From positions 3,898,001-3,962,000 of the forward strand of contig NZ_JAHBRX010000001.1 in assembly GCF_018398335.1 (NCBI RefSeq): a stretch of 64,000 nt of DNA. The letters run 5' to 3'. A program made the translations under genes and the position numbers. Positions 12,071 to 20,728 of the stretch are shown here, piece by piece; position 1 is the first letter of the stretch; every line of letters starts with the position of its first letter. This DNA comes from Chelatococcus sp. HY11 (GTDB taxonomy: Bacteria > Pseudomonadota > Alphaproteobacteria > Rhizobiales > Beijerinckiaceae). The notes beneath the pieces were generated by a model, which searched no databases, was not told the origin of the DNA, and worked only from the letters and a program-made list of their open reading frames with translations.

Positions 12071-12343
12071 ATGACGCTTGCTGAGGCGCTGAAGCGACTC
12101 GAGGCGGCCATCGGGACGCTGGAGGCCGCCACCATGCGTCGTTTGGAGACCGAACGTCGCCGGGGCGATCTCGAGACCGAGCTGTCGCTGATGCAGGATG
12201 ATCGGGCGCGCATGGCTGTCGAACTCGACGGCACGCTGGCGCGTCTCAACAATCTAGAGGCCGTCACGGAAGACGTCGACAAGCGGCTCGCCCGCGCGAC
12301 GAGCGTCGTCGGCTCCATTCTCTCCGAGGCCGGGCGGCGCTAG
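12071..12343 (+). CDS. Small coiled-coil protein (DUF4164-like) upstream of zapA
   Basis: 90 aa from ATG 12071, preceded by GGGAGG; the frame is open from 12038 but the extra residues look non-coding. The whole protein is a charged, Leu/Ala heptad-rich helix (LKRLEAAIGTLEAATMRRLE...). This matches the small DUF4164 proteins commonly found just before zapA in Hyphomicrobiales. No function is established; its place next to zapA suggests a link with division or envelope, which is inference. Confidence 0.75.
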   Translation: MTLAEALKRLEAAIGTLEAATMRRLETERRRGDLETELSLMQDDRARMAVELDGTLARLNNLEAVTEDVDKRLARATSVVGSILSEAGRR

Positions 12344-12500
12344 GTCTTCGTCAGCGGCCTCGGGCGCGGCATGTCTATGGTCTCGGCAAGAGGGTATTGG
12401 GACGAGAGGCCTGCACGGGCGGCGGACCGTGCATTTGTGGAGTATGTCCTTGAAGGTTAGAATGGGTTCCGCTTCATGGTCTCGGGGCGGGGAGGGCTGA

Positions 12501-12872
12501 ATGGCAGAGGTCAATGTCAGCATCGCCGGGCGCAACTATCGCATGGCCTGCGGGCCCGGCGAAGAAGAGCATATCTCCGCGTTGGCAGGGGTGCTCGACG
12601 GACGCATCCTCGAACTGAGGCAGTCCTTCGGCGAGATCGGCGACATGCGTCTCCATGTCATGGCGGCGCTCACGATTGCGGACGAATTGTCCGAGGCCAA
12701 GCGTGGTCTCGCCAATCTCGAAGCGGAGGTCGCGAAGCTCAAGGAGGCGGTCGGGGCTGGCGACGCGCGCGTCGGTACCATGGAGGCCGAGCTCACCGAG
12801 GCGGTCGCATCAGCCGCCCAGCGCATCGAGCGCATCGCCCGCGAGCTCAATACGCCGCAGCAGAACGGGTAA
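12501..12872 (+). CDS. zapA: Cell division protein ZapA
   Basis: 123 aa. The N-terminal ZapA head MAEVNVSIAGRNYRMACGPGEE (opening strand and turn) and the LDGRILELRQSFGEIGDMRLHVMAALTIAD helix are typical, followed by a C-terminal coiled coil. ZapA bundles FtsZ filaments at the division site. The order zapA, 6S RNA, 5-formyl-THF cyclo-ligase is conserved from gamma- to alphaproteobacteria and supports the call. Confidence 0.88.
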   Translation: MAEVNVSIAGRNYRMACGPGEEEHISALAGVLDGRILELRQSFGEIGDMRLHVMAALTIADELSEAKRGLANLEAEVAKLKEAVGAGDARVGTMEAELTEAVASAAQRIERIARELNTPQQNG

Positions 12873-12886
12873 CGGGTCCCGTTTTA

Positions 12887-12982
12887 CCCCTCCCTGGCGG
12901 GGAGAGGTCGCGCCGGAGGCGCGGGTGAGGGACTTCGACCCTTTCTCCCCTCACCCTGTCCCTCTCCCGCCGGGAGAGGGGA
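12887..12982 (+). repeat. Palindromic intergenic repeat, copy 1
   Basis: About 96 nt between zapA and the 6S RNA. It starts CCCCTCCCTGGCGGGGAGAG and ends CCTCTCCCGCCGGGAGAGGG, so the ends can fold into hairpins. A GGCGCGGGTGAGGG / CCCCTCACCC pair lies inside. A clearly related element lies at about 41305-41426, overlapping the cysH frame. It looks like a dispersed, non-coding palindromic unit of the kind common in Hyphomicrobiales. Confidence 0.75.
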
Positions 12983-13089
12983 CGCAAATGACGGGCGATC
13001 CGCGGTTTGACGTCCTGACTTTCGCTGCCTCACGTCATTTCTGATCGCGCTGGGCTCTAGCATTCCGCGCGGGGGGCGATTATCTTCGT

Positions 13090-13243
13090 TCATGCGGGGC
13101 TATGGGGTGCGTCAGGAGACATATTCCCCGGGGCCTTACGATCTCCTAGGGAGCTGTCCCTGGCCGGGTCCGTGGACCTGGGCATACGGCGCCCACCTAC
13201 TTATGTAGGTTCCCGGGATCGTCACTCCAACGGCCTTCGTGGC
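13090..13243 (+). ncRNA. ssrS: 6S RNA (SsrS)
   Basis: Called from synteny and structure. It sits exactly between zapA and the 5-formyl-THF cyclo-ligase gene, where ssrS is found across proteobacteria. The stretch has a possible closing stem (GGGGTG near 13104 with CACTCC near 13222). It also has nested hairpins (AGGGAGCTGTCCCT, GGGTCC-GT-GGACCT) and the CCACCTACTTATGTAGGTT stem-loop seen in alphaproteobacterial 6S RNAs. 6S RNA mimics an open promoter and binds the housekeeping sigma-70 holoenzyme in stationary phase. The exact ends are uncertain by about 10-15 nt on each side. Confidence 0.82.
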
Positions 13244-13271
13244 TCCGCGCTTCTTTCAACAGGTCGAGCCT

Positions 13272-13880
13272 TTGAACGATCGTCCGATCGGGGCGCGCAA
13301 GTCCGATCTTCGCGCCGCCATCCTCGCTGCCCGTAAAATTTTCGCCTCTTCCAACGGCACCGCCGCCGGCATGGCCCTCGCCGGTCCGGTGCTGGAGCTG
13401 CCGATTTTCGCGCAGGAAGGCGCGGTCGTCGGCGGTTACTGGCCGATCAGGGGAGAGGCCGATCCGAGGCCTTTGCTGATGGCGCTCGGCATGAGGCGTA
13501 TCCCGACCGCCCTGCCGGTGGTCGTGGAGGACGACCTTTCCTTCCATCTGTGGAGGGATGGCGAGGTGCTCGTGCCAGCCGGGCTCGGCACTTTCGGTCC
13601 CGACACCACGGCTCCCGTCGTCCGTCCGTCGATCCTTCTTGTTCCCCTCGTCGCCTTCGACCGCAGAGGCTACAGGCTCGGCTATGGCCGTGGCTTCTAC
13701 GACCGGGTGGTGGCGCGGCTGAAGGCGGCGGGGCCGCTGGCGACCATCGGTCTCGCCTATGCCATGCAGGAAGTGCCGGCCGTGCCGACCGAGCCCCATG
13801 ACCAGCCGCTCGACTACGTCGCCACCGAGCATGGGGTTCTCGTCACGGGGGCGCCGCCGCCCGGGCGTGACGGCAGGTGA
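13272..13880 (+). CDS. 5-formyltetrahydrofolate cyclo-ligase
   Basis: 202 aa from TTG 13272; a GTG at 13239 in the same frame would put the start inside the 6S RNA, so the later start is preferred. The enzyme (MTHFS/YgfA) converts 5-formyl-THF to 5,10-methenyl-THF with ATP. The N-terminal RKSDLRAAILAARK and the C-terminal nucleotide motif LGYGRGFYDRVVARL, followed by IGLAY, are typical. Co-location with zapA and 6S RNA is the conserved ygfA arrangement; 6S and this mRNA may be one primary transcript. Confidence 0.88.
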   Translation: MNDRPIGARKSDLRAAILAARKIFASSNGTAAGMALAGPVLELPIFAQEGAVVGGYWPIRGEADPRPLLMALGMRRIPTALPVVVEDDLSFHLWRDGEVLVPAGLGTFGPDTTAPVVRPSILLVPLVAFDRRGYRLGYGRGFYDRVVARLKAAGPLATIGLAYAMQEVPAVPTEPHDQPLDYVATEHGVLVTGAPPPGRDGR

Positions 13881-13991
13881 CGCGCGGTTCACTTCCCTTT
13901 GAACGGCTTTCCGCCCTGACAGGTGCCGCTTGCGTCGCCGCGCTGAAGCCTGCAAGAGGTGATGGATCGATCGCGGTTTTTCGAGGCTCCC

Positions 13992-14819
13992 ATGCGCCTG
14001 CTGTTTCTTGGAGATGTCGTCGGGCGTCCTGGGCGTTCCGCAGTCACGCGCCTTCTGCCTGGTCTCAGACAGGCCTGGGCGCTCGATTGCGTGATCATCA
14101 ACGGCGAGAATGCCGCCGGCGGCTTCGGGCTCACGGAGGCGATCTGCGACGACCTGCTGGGTGCCGGCGCTGACGTCGTCACGCTGGGCAACCATTCCTT
14201 CGATCAGCGCGAAGCCCTCGTTTTCATCGAAAGGCAGCCGCGCCTGCTGCGCCCGGTGAATTTTCCGCCGGGCACGCCCGGTCGGGGCGTCACCATGGTG
14301 GAGACCGCTACGGGAGCCCGGGTGCTCGTGGCCAATGTCATGGGGCGGCTGTTCATGGACGCGCTCGACGATCCCTTCGCGGCGATGGAGCGGGCGGTCG
14401 GCGAATGTCCCCTCGGCCTCGGCGCGGACGCGATCGTTGTGGATGTCCACGCCGAGGCGACCAGTGAGAAGCAGGCCATGGGCCATTTTCTCGACGGACG
14501 GGTCAGCATCGTCGTGGGCACCCATACCCATGTGCCGACGGCCGACGCGCGTATCCTGCCGGGCGGCACGGCTTACCAGTCCGACGCCGGCATGTGCGGG
14601 GACTACCAGTCCATCCTCGGCATGCAGCACGAGGAGGCGGTCCGCCGCTTCGTGCAGAAAACGCCCGGCGCGCGGCTCGAGCCCGCGACGGGAGAGGGGA
14701 CGCTCACGGGCCTTGCCGTCGAGACCGACGACCGGACGGGCCTCGCGGTGAAAGTCTCGGCCGTGTCGATTGGCCCGCATCTGGCCGAGATCCGTCCGGC
14801 TTTCTGGGAGAAGGCCTGA
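13992..14819 (+). CDS. YmdB-family metallophosphoesterase (TIGR00282 type)
   Basis: 275 aa from ATG 13992 (MRLLFLGDVVGRPGR); the frame is open from 13959 but the family starts at MRLLFLGD. Metal-ligand motifs are GDVVGR, NGENAAGG, TLGNHSFDQ and VGTHTHVPTAD, followed by DAGMCGDYQSILGM. Family members hydrolyse 2',3'- or 3',5'-cyclic nucleotides in vitro; YmdB in Bacillus affects biofilm and sporulation decisions. The gene lies 111 nt after the folate gene on the same strand, a common pairing. Confidence 0.88.
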   Translation: MRLLFLGDVVGRPGRSAVTRLLPGLRQAWALDCVIINGENAAGGFGLTEAICDDLLGAGADVVTLGNHSFDQREALVFIERQPRLLRPVNFPPGTPGRGVTMVETATGARVLVANVMGRLFMDALDDPFAAMERAVGECPLGLGADAIVVDVHAEATSEKQAMGHFLDGRVSIVVGTHTHVPTADARILPGGTAYQSDAGMCGDYQSILGMQHEEAVRRFVQKTPGARLEPATGEGTLTGLAVETDDRTGLAVKVSAVSIGPHLAEIRPAFWEKA

Positions 14820-14845
14820 CCCGGAGGGCGCCATAGCCGGAGGGC

Positions 14846-15829
14846 TTAATAACCCCGCGTGATGTCGAAGGTGTTCGGCAAGGGGCGTCCTTCGCGCAGG
14901 GCCTTCATGTTCGTGAAGAGCACGTCGAGCGTGTTCGCCATGTAACGCGCGGGATCATCGGCCGACATATGCGGCGTGATCACCACATCGGGTGTCGTCC
15001 AGATGCGGGCGTCCCGCGGCAGCGGCTCCGTGACGAAGACGTCCAACACAGCGCCGGCGAGCGCGCCCGTGTCGAGGGCATCGCAGAGCGCCGGCTCGTC
15101 CACCAGCTGTCCGCGTCCGATATTCACCAATCCGGCATGGCGTGGCAGCAGCGCGAGCCGACGCCGGTCGAGGATGTTGCGGGTGGCCGGCGTCAGCGGG
15201 CAGGCCAGCACGAGATAGTCCGTCTCCGGCAGGACGCTGTCGACATCGCTGGTGGCGACCACACGGTCGCAGGCAGGGTGCGGCGTGGCGCTGGTGCGCA
15301 CCCCAGTCACATGCATGCCGAAGGCCTTGCCATGGTGGGCGGCGGCCCCGCCAAGGGCGCCGAGGCCGACCACGGTCAGGCGTCCGTCGCGCAGAAGCCG
15401 GCCGGCTTGCCGGTTCCAGCGCGCCTCGCCCTGGGCCGCGACGAAGGCGGGAATGCGGTTCGCCAGCATCAGCAGGGCCATGATTGCGTACTCGCCGGCC
15501 TTGTCGGCATGGGTGCCGCTGTTGGTCAGCAGGGTTACGCCGGGCGGCAACCAATCGAAGGGGGCGAGCGAATCAAGGCCGGCATTGCCGCACATGACGT
15601 ATTTCAGCTTCGGTGCCTCAACAGGAAACAGGTCCGGAATGCTGCGGTTGTGGCTGAGCAGCAGTTCCGCATCCGCGATGGCGCCGGCGTAGTCGTCCAG
15701 CGTATTGCCATAGGTGACCTGGTAAGCCGCGCCATCCTCGCCGTTGCGGGCCAGCGCGGCCGCCCAAAGGGCCTCATCGACGGTATAGGTTGAATTGAGG
15801 GTCGCGGTGTTCTGGATATGGATGCGCAT
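14846..15829 (-). CDS. D-isomer-specific 2-hydroxyacid dehydrogenase
   Basis: 327 aa. The Rossmann motif VVGLGALGGAAA, the ACPLTPATRNIL segment, the catalytic arginine region VNIGRGQLVDEPAL and the C-terminal TPHMSADDPARYM histidine region define the family of NAD(P)H-dependent 2-hydroxyacid dehydrogenases. The substrate cannot be read from sequence. It starts 9 nt after the stop of the gamma-glutamyltransferase gene, so it is the second gene of a two-gene operon. Confidence 0.85.
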   Translation of the reverse strand: MRIHIQNTATLNSTYTVDEALWAAALARNGEDGAAYQVTYGNTLDDYAGAIADAELLLSHNRSIPDLFPVEAPKLKYVMCGNAGLDSLAPFDWLPPGVTLLTNSGTHADKAGEYAIMALLMLANRIPAFVAAQGEARWNRQAGRLLRDGRLTVVGLGALGGAAAHHGKAFGMHVTGVRTSATPHPACDRVVATSDVDSVLPETDYLVLACPLTPATRNILDRRRLALLPRHAGLVNIGRGQLVDEPALCDALDTGALAGAVLDVFVTEPLPRDARIWTTPDVVITPHMSADDPARYMANTLDVLFTNMKALREGRPLPNTFDITRGY

Positions 15830-15838
15830 GCTGGACCT

Positions 15839-17548
15839 TCAGTGGGCTGAAAAGCGGACACCCGGGCGGGCAAGGCCGCCGCCGATGCCGAGAACGGTGC
15901 CGTCGGCCCGCCAGCAGGCGGCTCCCGTCATGGAGCCGTCGGGATGGAAGGCGATGGCATTTATGCCGCCGGCGACGCGCCCCACGCGCGTGACGCGATG
16001 GCCACGGCGGGAGAGCTCGGCCTGCGCCGCCTCGCTGATACCGCGCTCGACTTCGAGATCCCACCCTTGCGTCCATACGCGAGGGGCTTCCACCGCCTCC
16101 TGCAAGCCCATCCCATGGTCGATGAGATTGATCAGCGCCTGCATGGCCGAGCCGAAGATGCGCAACCCGCCGGGAAGGCCGAGCGCATAGGCGACGCGCC
16201 CATCCCTGAGCGCCATCATCGGTGCCTGCGAGGTGAAGACGCGCTTGCCGGGGGCGATCGACAGCGCCTTGCCGGGGTGTGGATCGAAATTGAACATGTA
16301 GTTATTGGCGATCATGCCCGTGCCGGGCACCATGACCCGCGCGCCGAAGACGGAATTGATGGTCTGCGTGGCGGCGACCACGTTGCCCTCGCTGTCCGCG
16401 ATCGTGACATGGGTGGTGTTGGGTGATTCAGGCGGCATGAGGCTGCGGCCGGCGGAAATGCCCGGCAGCCAATCCCTGGCCTGATCGATCGATAAGGCAG
16501 CCCGTCGCTCGGCCGCATAGGCGGGATCGATGAGGCGAGCGACCGGCACTTCGACGAAGGCCGGATCCGCCGTGGCGACGGCGCGATCGGCGAAGGCGAT
16601 CTTCAGCACTTCAGCGAGGAGATGCGCGTTGTCCGCCGTGCCGAAACCCAGCGCGCCGATGTCGTAGCCCTCAAGAATATTGAGCATCTGCGCGATATGC
16701 ACACCGGCCGAGGAGGGCGGCGGCGGCCCGACGATCTCGAAGCCACGGTAATGGCTGCGAACGACATCGCGGGTGACAGTTGCATAGTCGGCGAGGTCCG
16801 AGACCGCGAGGGAGCCGCCGCCGCTGGAGGTGGCCGTTGCCAGCGCCGCGCCAAGCGGGCCGCGGTAAAGCGCGTCGGACCCCTCATCCGCAATAGCCTG
16901 GAGCGTGGCCGCGTAGTCGCCCTGAATGAGGCGGTCGCCCGTCTCAAGGGCGTGGCCGCCGGGCAGATAGAGCCGGGCGAGACCATTGTCGCGCGCGAGG
17001 TCGGCGGCGGTGTCGGTGATGCAGTCGACGAGATAGGGCGTGACGGCGAAGCCGCGTGCGGCGAGCTGGATCGCCGGAGCCATGACATCGCCGAGCGGCA
17101 GCCTGCCGAACCGCTTAAGGGCTTCGCACCAGCCGGCCAGCGCTCCAGGCACGGCGACCGCCGCATCACCCGTCTCATTCCGCCGGCCGACGGTGATCTG
17201 ATAATCGGGCAGCACATCCGACACCGTCTCGTACATGCCGGCATGGGCGGCCGCAGGCGCGGTCGACAGAGCATCGATGACGCGATGCGATCCGTCAGCC
17301 TGGCGGATATGGAGCAGTCCGCCGCCGAGCACACCGACCATCATCGGCTCCACCACGGTGAGGGCGAAGAGCGCGGCTACCGTGGCGTCGATCGCGTTGC
17401 CGCCGGAGAGCAGCATCTGGCTCGCCGCCTGCGATGCCAGGGGGTGGTTGGTGACGACCATTCCCTTTGTCGCGTGAACCGGCGTCTTCTCGCATGCAAA
17501 CGCCGGGGACAAGGCGGGCACACCGGAGGACGCAGCATTGACGGTCAT
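15839..17548 (-). CDS. Gamma-glutamyltransferase family protein
   Basis: 569 aa from ATG 17548; a longer frame to 17692 adds 48 residues rich in Pro/Arg with no signal-peptide character. Seen are the N-terminal MVVTNHPLASQAASQMLLSG, GNAIDATVAALFALTVVEP, and the autocatalytic site NTTHVTIAD, whose second Thr becomes the nucleophile after self-cleavage. GGTs transfer or hydrolyse the gamma-glutamyl group of glutathione and related compounds. No clear signal sequence is seen, so a cytosolic role is possible. It is paired with a 2-hydroxyacid dehydrogenase, hinting at catabolism of a specific gamma-glutamyl or amide substrate. Confidence 0.87.
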   Translation of the reverse strand: MTVNAASSGVPALSPAFACEKTPVHATKGMVVTNHPLASQAASQMLLSGGNAIDATVAALFALTVVEPMMVGVLGGGLLHIRQADGSHRVIDALSTAPAAAHAGMYETVSDVLPDYQITVGRRNETGDAAVAVPGALAGWCEALKRFGRLPLGDVMAPAIQLAARGFAVTPYLVDCITDTAADLARDNGLARLYLPGGHALETGDRLIQGDYAATLQAIADEGSDALYRGPLGAALATATSSGGGSLAVSDLADYATVTRDVVRSHYRGFEIVGPPPPSSAGVHIAQMLNILEGYDIGALGFGTADNAHLLAEVLKIAFADRAVATADPAFVEVPVARLIDPAYAAERRAALSIDQARDWLPGISAGRSLMPPESPNTTHVTIADSEGNVVAATQTINSVFGARVMVPGTGMIANNYMFNFDPHPGKALSIAPGKRVFTSQAPMMALRDGRVAYALGLPGGLRIFGSAMQALINLIDHGMGLQEAVEAPRVWTQGWDLEVERGISEAAQAELSRRGHRVTRVGRVAGGINAIAFHPDGSMTGAACWRADGTVLGIGGGLARPGVRFSAH

Positions 17549-17799
17549 GACGTGATGTCCTCCTGGCCGGGACCGGCCGCTGATCGGTTCCGTTCGCGGT
17601 TGGGGCCATGGCGCAGGCCCGTCGGCGGGGTCGCACTCTGTCGCGAAATGTCGCGTCCGACAACCGTCTTCCCTTGGACAGCTTTCCCGCACCGAGCCAA
17701 GCAGTGACCGCGCCTTGATTGTATTCGCGACGCGGCGTATGGAAAATTGTTACCCGCCGATGGCGAAGTCGACGACTCACTCGAGAAATTTGGCCGCGC

Positions 17800-19212
17800 G
17801 TGCTCTTCTTTTCCCAGTCGTTCCTCTTCGTCTTTCTGCCGATCGTGCTGGCCGGCGCGTTGTTTCTCTCCCGTATCCGGGGCGCCCTGTTCGTGGTGCC
17901 GTGGCTCGCCGTCGCCTCGGTGGTGTTCTATGTGCAGGACGGCTGGCGCCACGCCGTCCTCCTGGCCCTGTCCATCGTCGTCAACTGGATCGTGGGGGCC
18001 GGCCTCATGCGGGCGCGGGACAATCCCCGCGTGGCGCGCATGATCTTCCTTGCCGGAGTGGCCTTCGACGTCGGCCTGCTGGCGGTGTTCAAGTACCTCG
18101 ATTTCCTCATTCGCACTGCGAATGATCTCACCGGCTGGCATGGCGCGGCCTTTGAAATAGCGCTGCCGGTCGGTATCTCCTTCTATACATTCACGCAGAT
18201 CGCCTACATTTCAGATGTCTATCTCAAGCGTCACGATCACGAGCCGTTCATCCCTTATGTCCTCTTCGTGACCTTCTTCCCGCATCTGATCGCCGGCCCC
18301 ATCATCCACCACAAGGAGATGATGCCGCAGTTTCACGCGCGCCGGCGGATCTCGCTGTTTTCCGATGAAATGGCGCAAGGCTGGCTTCTGTTCGCGATCG
18401 GGTTGTTCAAGAAGCTCGTCGTCGCCGACACGCTCGCCCTGTTCGCCGATCGCGGGTTCGCTGACAAGGCGGAGCTCGGCGTGGGCGATGCGTGGCTCGC
18501 GAGCCTCGCTTATACCTTCCAGCTCTATTTCGACTTCTCGGGCTATGCCGACATGGCGGTAGGGCTCGCGTTGATGTTCGGCATCCTTCTGCCGTTCAAC
18601 TTCAATTCGCCCTACAAGGCGCTCAATATCCAGGATTTCTGGCGCCGCTGGCATATGACGCTGTCACGCTGGCTGAGGGACTATCTCTATATTCCACTCG
18701 GCGGCAACCGCGGCACCGAGGCCCGGACGCTGGGCAATCTCTTCATCGTCTTCCTGGTCGGCGGCCTCTGGCATGGCGCGGCCTGGACCTTCGTGATCTG
18801 GGGCGCCATGCATGGCGCCGCCATCGTCGTCCACCGGCTTTGGGTGCAAGCCGGGATGCGGATGATGCCGGCGCTCGCGTTGCCACTGACCTTCCTGTTC
18901 GTCAATGTCGCCTGGGTGCCGTTTCGCGCGCCGGATGGCGCAACGGCGGCCGGAATCCTGTCCGCGATGGCCGGCCGCGCGCAATCAACCGACGTCATGA
19001 CGCTGTTCGCCATGGATTGGCACTGGCTTGTCGCCCTGCTCGCGCTGTGCGTGGGAATAGTCTGGAGCATGCCCAATTCCCAGACGATCGTCCTTGGCGG
19101 GCGCTGGCGCATAGGCTGGGTGAGCGGCGTGGCGACGGGCCTCGCGATCTTCCTCGCGCTCATCCGCGCGGGCGGTGGCGAAACGTCGCCGTTCCTGTAC
19201 TTCAATTTCTAG
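17800..19212 (+). CDS. MBOAT family O-acyltransferase (AlgI-like)
   Basis: 470 aa from GTG 17800 (V/M-LFFSQSFLFVFLP, the usual AlgI start); an upstream TTG at 17719 would add a basic leader. It is a polytopic membrane protein with the hallmark DFSGYADMAVG and WHMTLSRWLRDY-YIPLGGNRG segments. The catalytic-histidine region GLWHGAAWTFVIWGAMHG is also present. Family members move acetyl or other acyl groups from acyl-CoA across the membrane to decorate exported polysaccharide or cell wall. The gene 12 nt downstream encodes an SGNH-like protein likely to finish the transfer. The acceptor is unknown, and no polysaccharide synthesis genes are adjacent. Confidence 0.88.
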   Translation: MLFFSQSFLFVFLPIVLAGALFLSRIRGALFVVPWLAVASVVFYVQDGWRHAVLLALSIVVNWIVGAGLMRARDNPRVARMIFLAGVAFDVGLLAVFKYLDFLIRTANDLTGWHGAAFEIALPVGISFYTFTQIAYISDVYLKRHDHEPFIPYVLFVTFFPHLIAGPIIHHKEMMPQFHARRRISLFSDEMAQGWLLFAIGLFKKLVVADTLALFADRGFADKAELGVGDAWLASLAYTFQLYFDFSGYADMAVGLALMFGILLPFNFNSPYKALNIQDFWRRWHMTLSRWLRDYLYIPLGGNRGTEARTLGNLFIVFLVGGLWHGAAWTFVIWGAMHGAAIVVHRLWVQAGMRMMPALALPLTFLFVNVAWVPFRAPDGATAAGILSAMAGRAQSTDVMTLFAMDWHWLVALLALCVGIVWSMPNSQTIVLGGRWRIGWVSGVATGLAIFLALIRAGGGETSPFLYFNF

Positions 19213-19224
19213 GGGCGGCCGACG

Positions 19225-20688
19225 ATGTCCCGAAGCCGCAACGGCCAATTCCTCATGGCGGGTGTCGTCACCTTCGTGGTGCTCGCCGTTGCGAGCTTCC
19301 TTGTTTTCGATCGCCTGCTCGTCCTGCCGGCGCGTGATCCCCCGCTGTCTGTGAGGCAGGTCCTGTTTGAGCAGACGACCGGTCCGCGGATCATCATCGA
19401 TGCGGGATCCAACGCCTATGTCGGGCTTGATCCGGAAATTCTTGAACGCAGGTTCGGTCACCAGACCGTGCTGCTGGCCGACCATGCCGGCTATCCGCTC
19501 GATATGAAGCTCTCTCGCCTGGAGAAGTATCTCCATCAGGGCGATGTCCTTATCTTGCCGCTCGAGTGGAACTATTACGTCGGCCACTTCAGTGATCGGA
19601 CGTTCACGGACAATGTTTTCACGGCGCTCAAGCATTATTATCGCGCGCTCCCCTTTTGGGAGCGAGCCCGTTTCTTTTTCACGGGCATGAAATTTTCCTC
19701 CGTATTCAAATATGTACGGTCCCTCGTTCTCGGCGAGGTGGCGCGGCCGAGCTCTCGGGCCATTGTTTCCGAATGGTATGCCCAGTTGAAGCATTCGCCC
19801 TTTGGCGCGGCGCTCAATGATGGTCCGGTGCCGCGCTATGTCGGTTTTTTCGACTGTCGCAGCATGTTGCTGTTCGGAGAGAAGAACGGGGCGCCCGACC
19901 TGGAGAGGCTGGCGGACCGGCTCGCCGCGATCGCCCGCGCGCGGCAGGTGAAGATTGCGCTGACCTGGCCGGTGGTGATCGGCAAGGATTGTTACGATGC
20001 CTATGAGCGGGATTTTCGTCCCGCCGAAAATGCGCTCCGGGCCGCGATGGGACGCGTCGGCATCCCCATCCTGGGCAATCCGCGCGACTACTACTTCGCC
20101 GATGAGCGCTATATGCTCGACACATATTATCATCCCATCGCCGAGGGCGCGCGTATCCGTACGCGCCGTTTGGCCGAGCAGGTCGCGGAGGCGGGAATTC
20201 TGGCGTCTCAGGCTGTATCGGCCGCCGAGCTCGCGCAGCAGCGCCTGGAGGCGGTCGATGCCGCGATTGCCGGCGTGGCCTATCGCGGGCTTGTGCCGGC
20301 CAGCAACGGCACGCATGTGATCGATCAGACGGCTGTCGAGAACAACATGCTGTTCGGCCGTGGATGGTCCCAGCCCGAAGCCAACAGCTTCATCTGGTCG
20401 GACGGACTGGAATCGGTTTTGGCCATCCGTTTGCCGGAGCGCCGCTGCCGGCTGACGCTGAATCATTTTCTCCATGGCGAGCAACGGGACAGCGAGGTGC
20501 GGCTTGTTCCCTCGCGGACCTGGCAATCGGCATCCGAACCGATCGAGGTGCCGGCGGCGGCAAGGGGCGTAGCGCTCCTCCAGCTGCGTCACTGGGATGT
20601 GAAATCGCCGCTTGAACTTGGCCAGGGTACAGACCCGCGGCTTTTGAAGTTCAATCTGCAATCATTCACGGTCGACTGCGAAGGCTGA
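19225..20688 (+). CDS. SGNH-hydrolase-like membrane-anchored partner of the MBOAT acyltransferase
   Basis: 487 aa. A signal anchor (about residues 8-35) is followed by IIIDAGSNAYVGLDPE, in which G61-S62-N63 resembles block I of SGNH/DltD/AlgJ-type enzymes. DTYYHP near residues 299-304 resembles the terminal Asp/His block. The C-terminal 150 residues (VIDQTAVENNMLFGRGWSQP... onward) look like a beta-sandwich or carbohydrate-binding module. With MBOAT 12 nt upstream, the likely role is transferring the acyl group to a periplasmic acceptor. Catalytic assignment is by motif only; D-x-x-x-H spacing is one residue longer than the classical DxxH. Confidence 0.65.
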   Translation: MSRSRNGQFLMAGVVTFVVLAVASFLVFDRLLVLPARDPPLSVRQVLFEQTTGPRIIIDAGSNAYVGLDPEILERRFGHQTVLLADHAGYPLDMKLSRLEKYLHQGDVLILPLEWNYYVGHFSDRTFTDNVFTALKHYYRALPFWERARFFFTGMKFSSVFKYVRSLVLGEVARPSSRAIVSEWYAQLKHSPFGAALNDGPVPRYVGFFDCRSMLLFGEKNGAPDLERLADRLAAIARARQVKIALTWPVVIGKDCYDAYERDFRPAENALRAAMGRVGIPILGNPRDYYFADERYMLDTYYHPIAEGARIRTRRLAEQVAEAGILASQAVSAAELAQQRLEAVDAAIAGVAYRGLVPASNGTHVIDQTAVENNMLFGRGWSQPEANSFIWSDGLESVLAIRLPERRCRLTLNHFLHGEQRDSEVRLVPSRTWQSASEPIEVPAAARGVALLQLRHWDVKSPLELGQGTDPRLLKFNLQSFTVDCEG

Positions 20689-20693
20689 CAGAA

Positions 20694-20719
20694 GGCGGGC
20701 GCATGAGGATGCGCCCGCC
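20694..20719. terminator. Bidirectional hairpin between convergent genes
   Basis: A perfect 11-bp inverted repeat (GGCGGGCGCAT / ATGCGCCCGCC) with loop GAGG lies in the 40-nt gap between the SGNH-like gene and the convergent glycine-zipper gene. No clear U-run follows, so it may act as a shared terminator or as a 3' mRNA stabiliser. Confidence 0.65.
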
Positions 20720-20728
20720 GTGCAGCTG

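Noticed and set aside
13197-14834. A 545-codon open frame on the minus strand opposite the 5-FCL and YmdB genes
   Set aside because: It runs antisense to two recognised genes and the 6S RNA; its translation is Arg/Gly/His-rich without domains, a usual artefact of high GC content.
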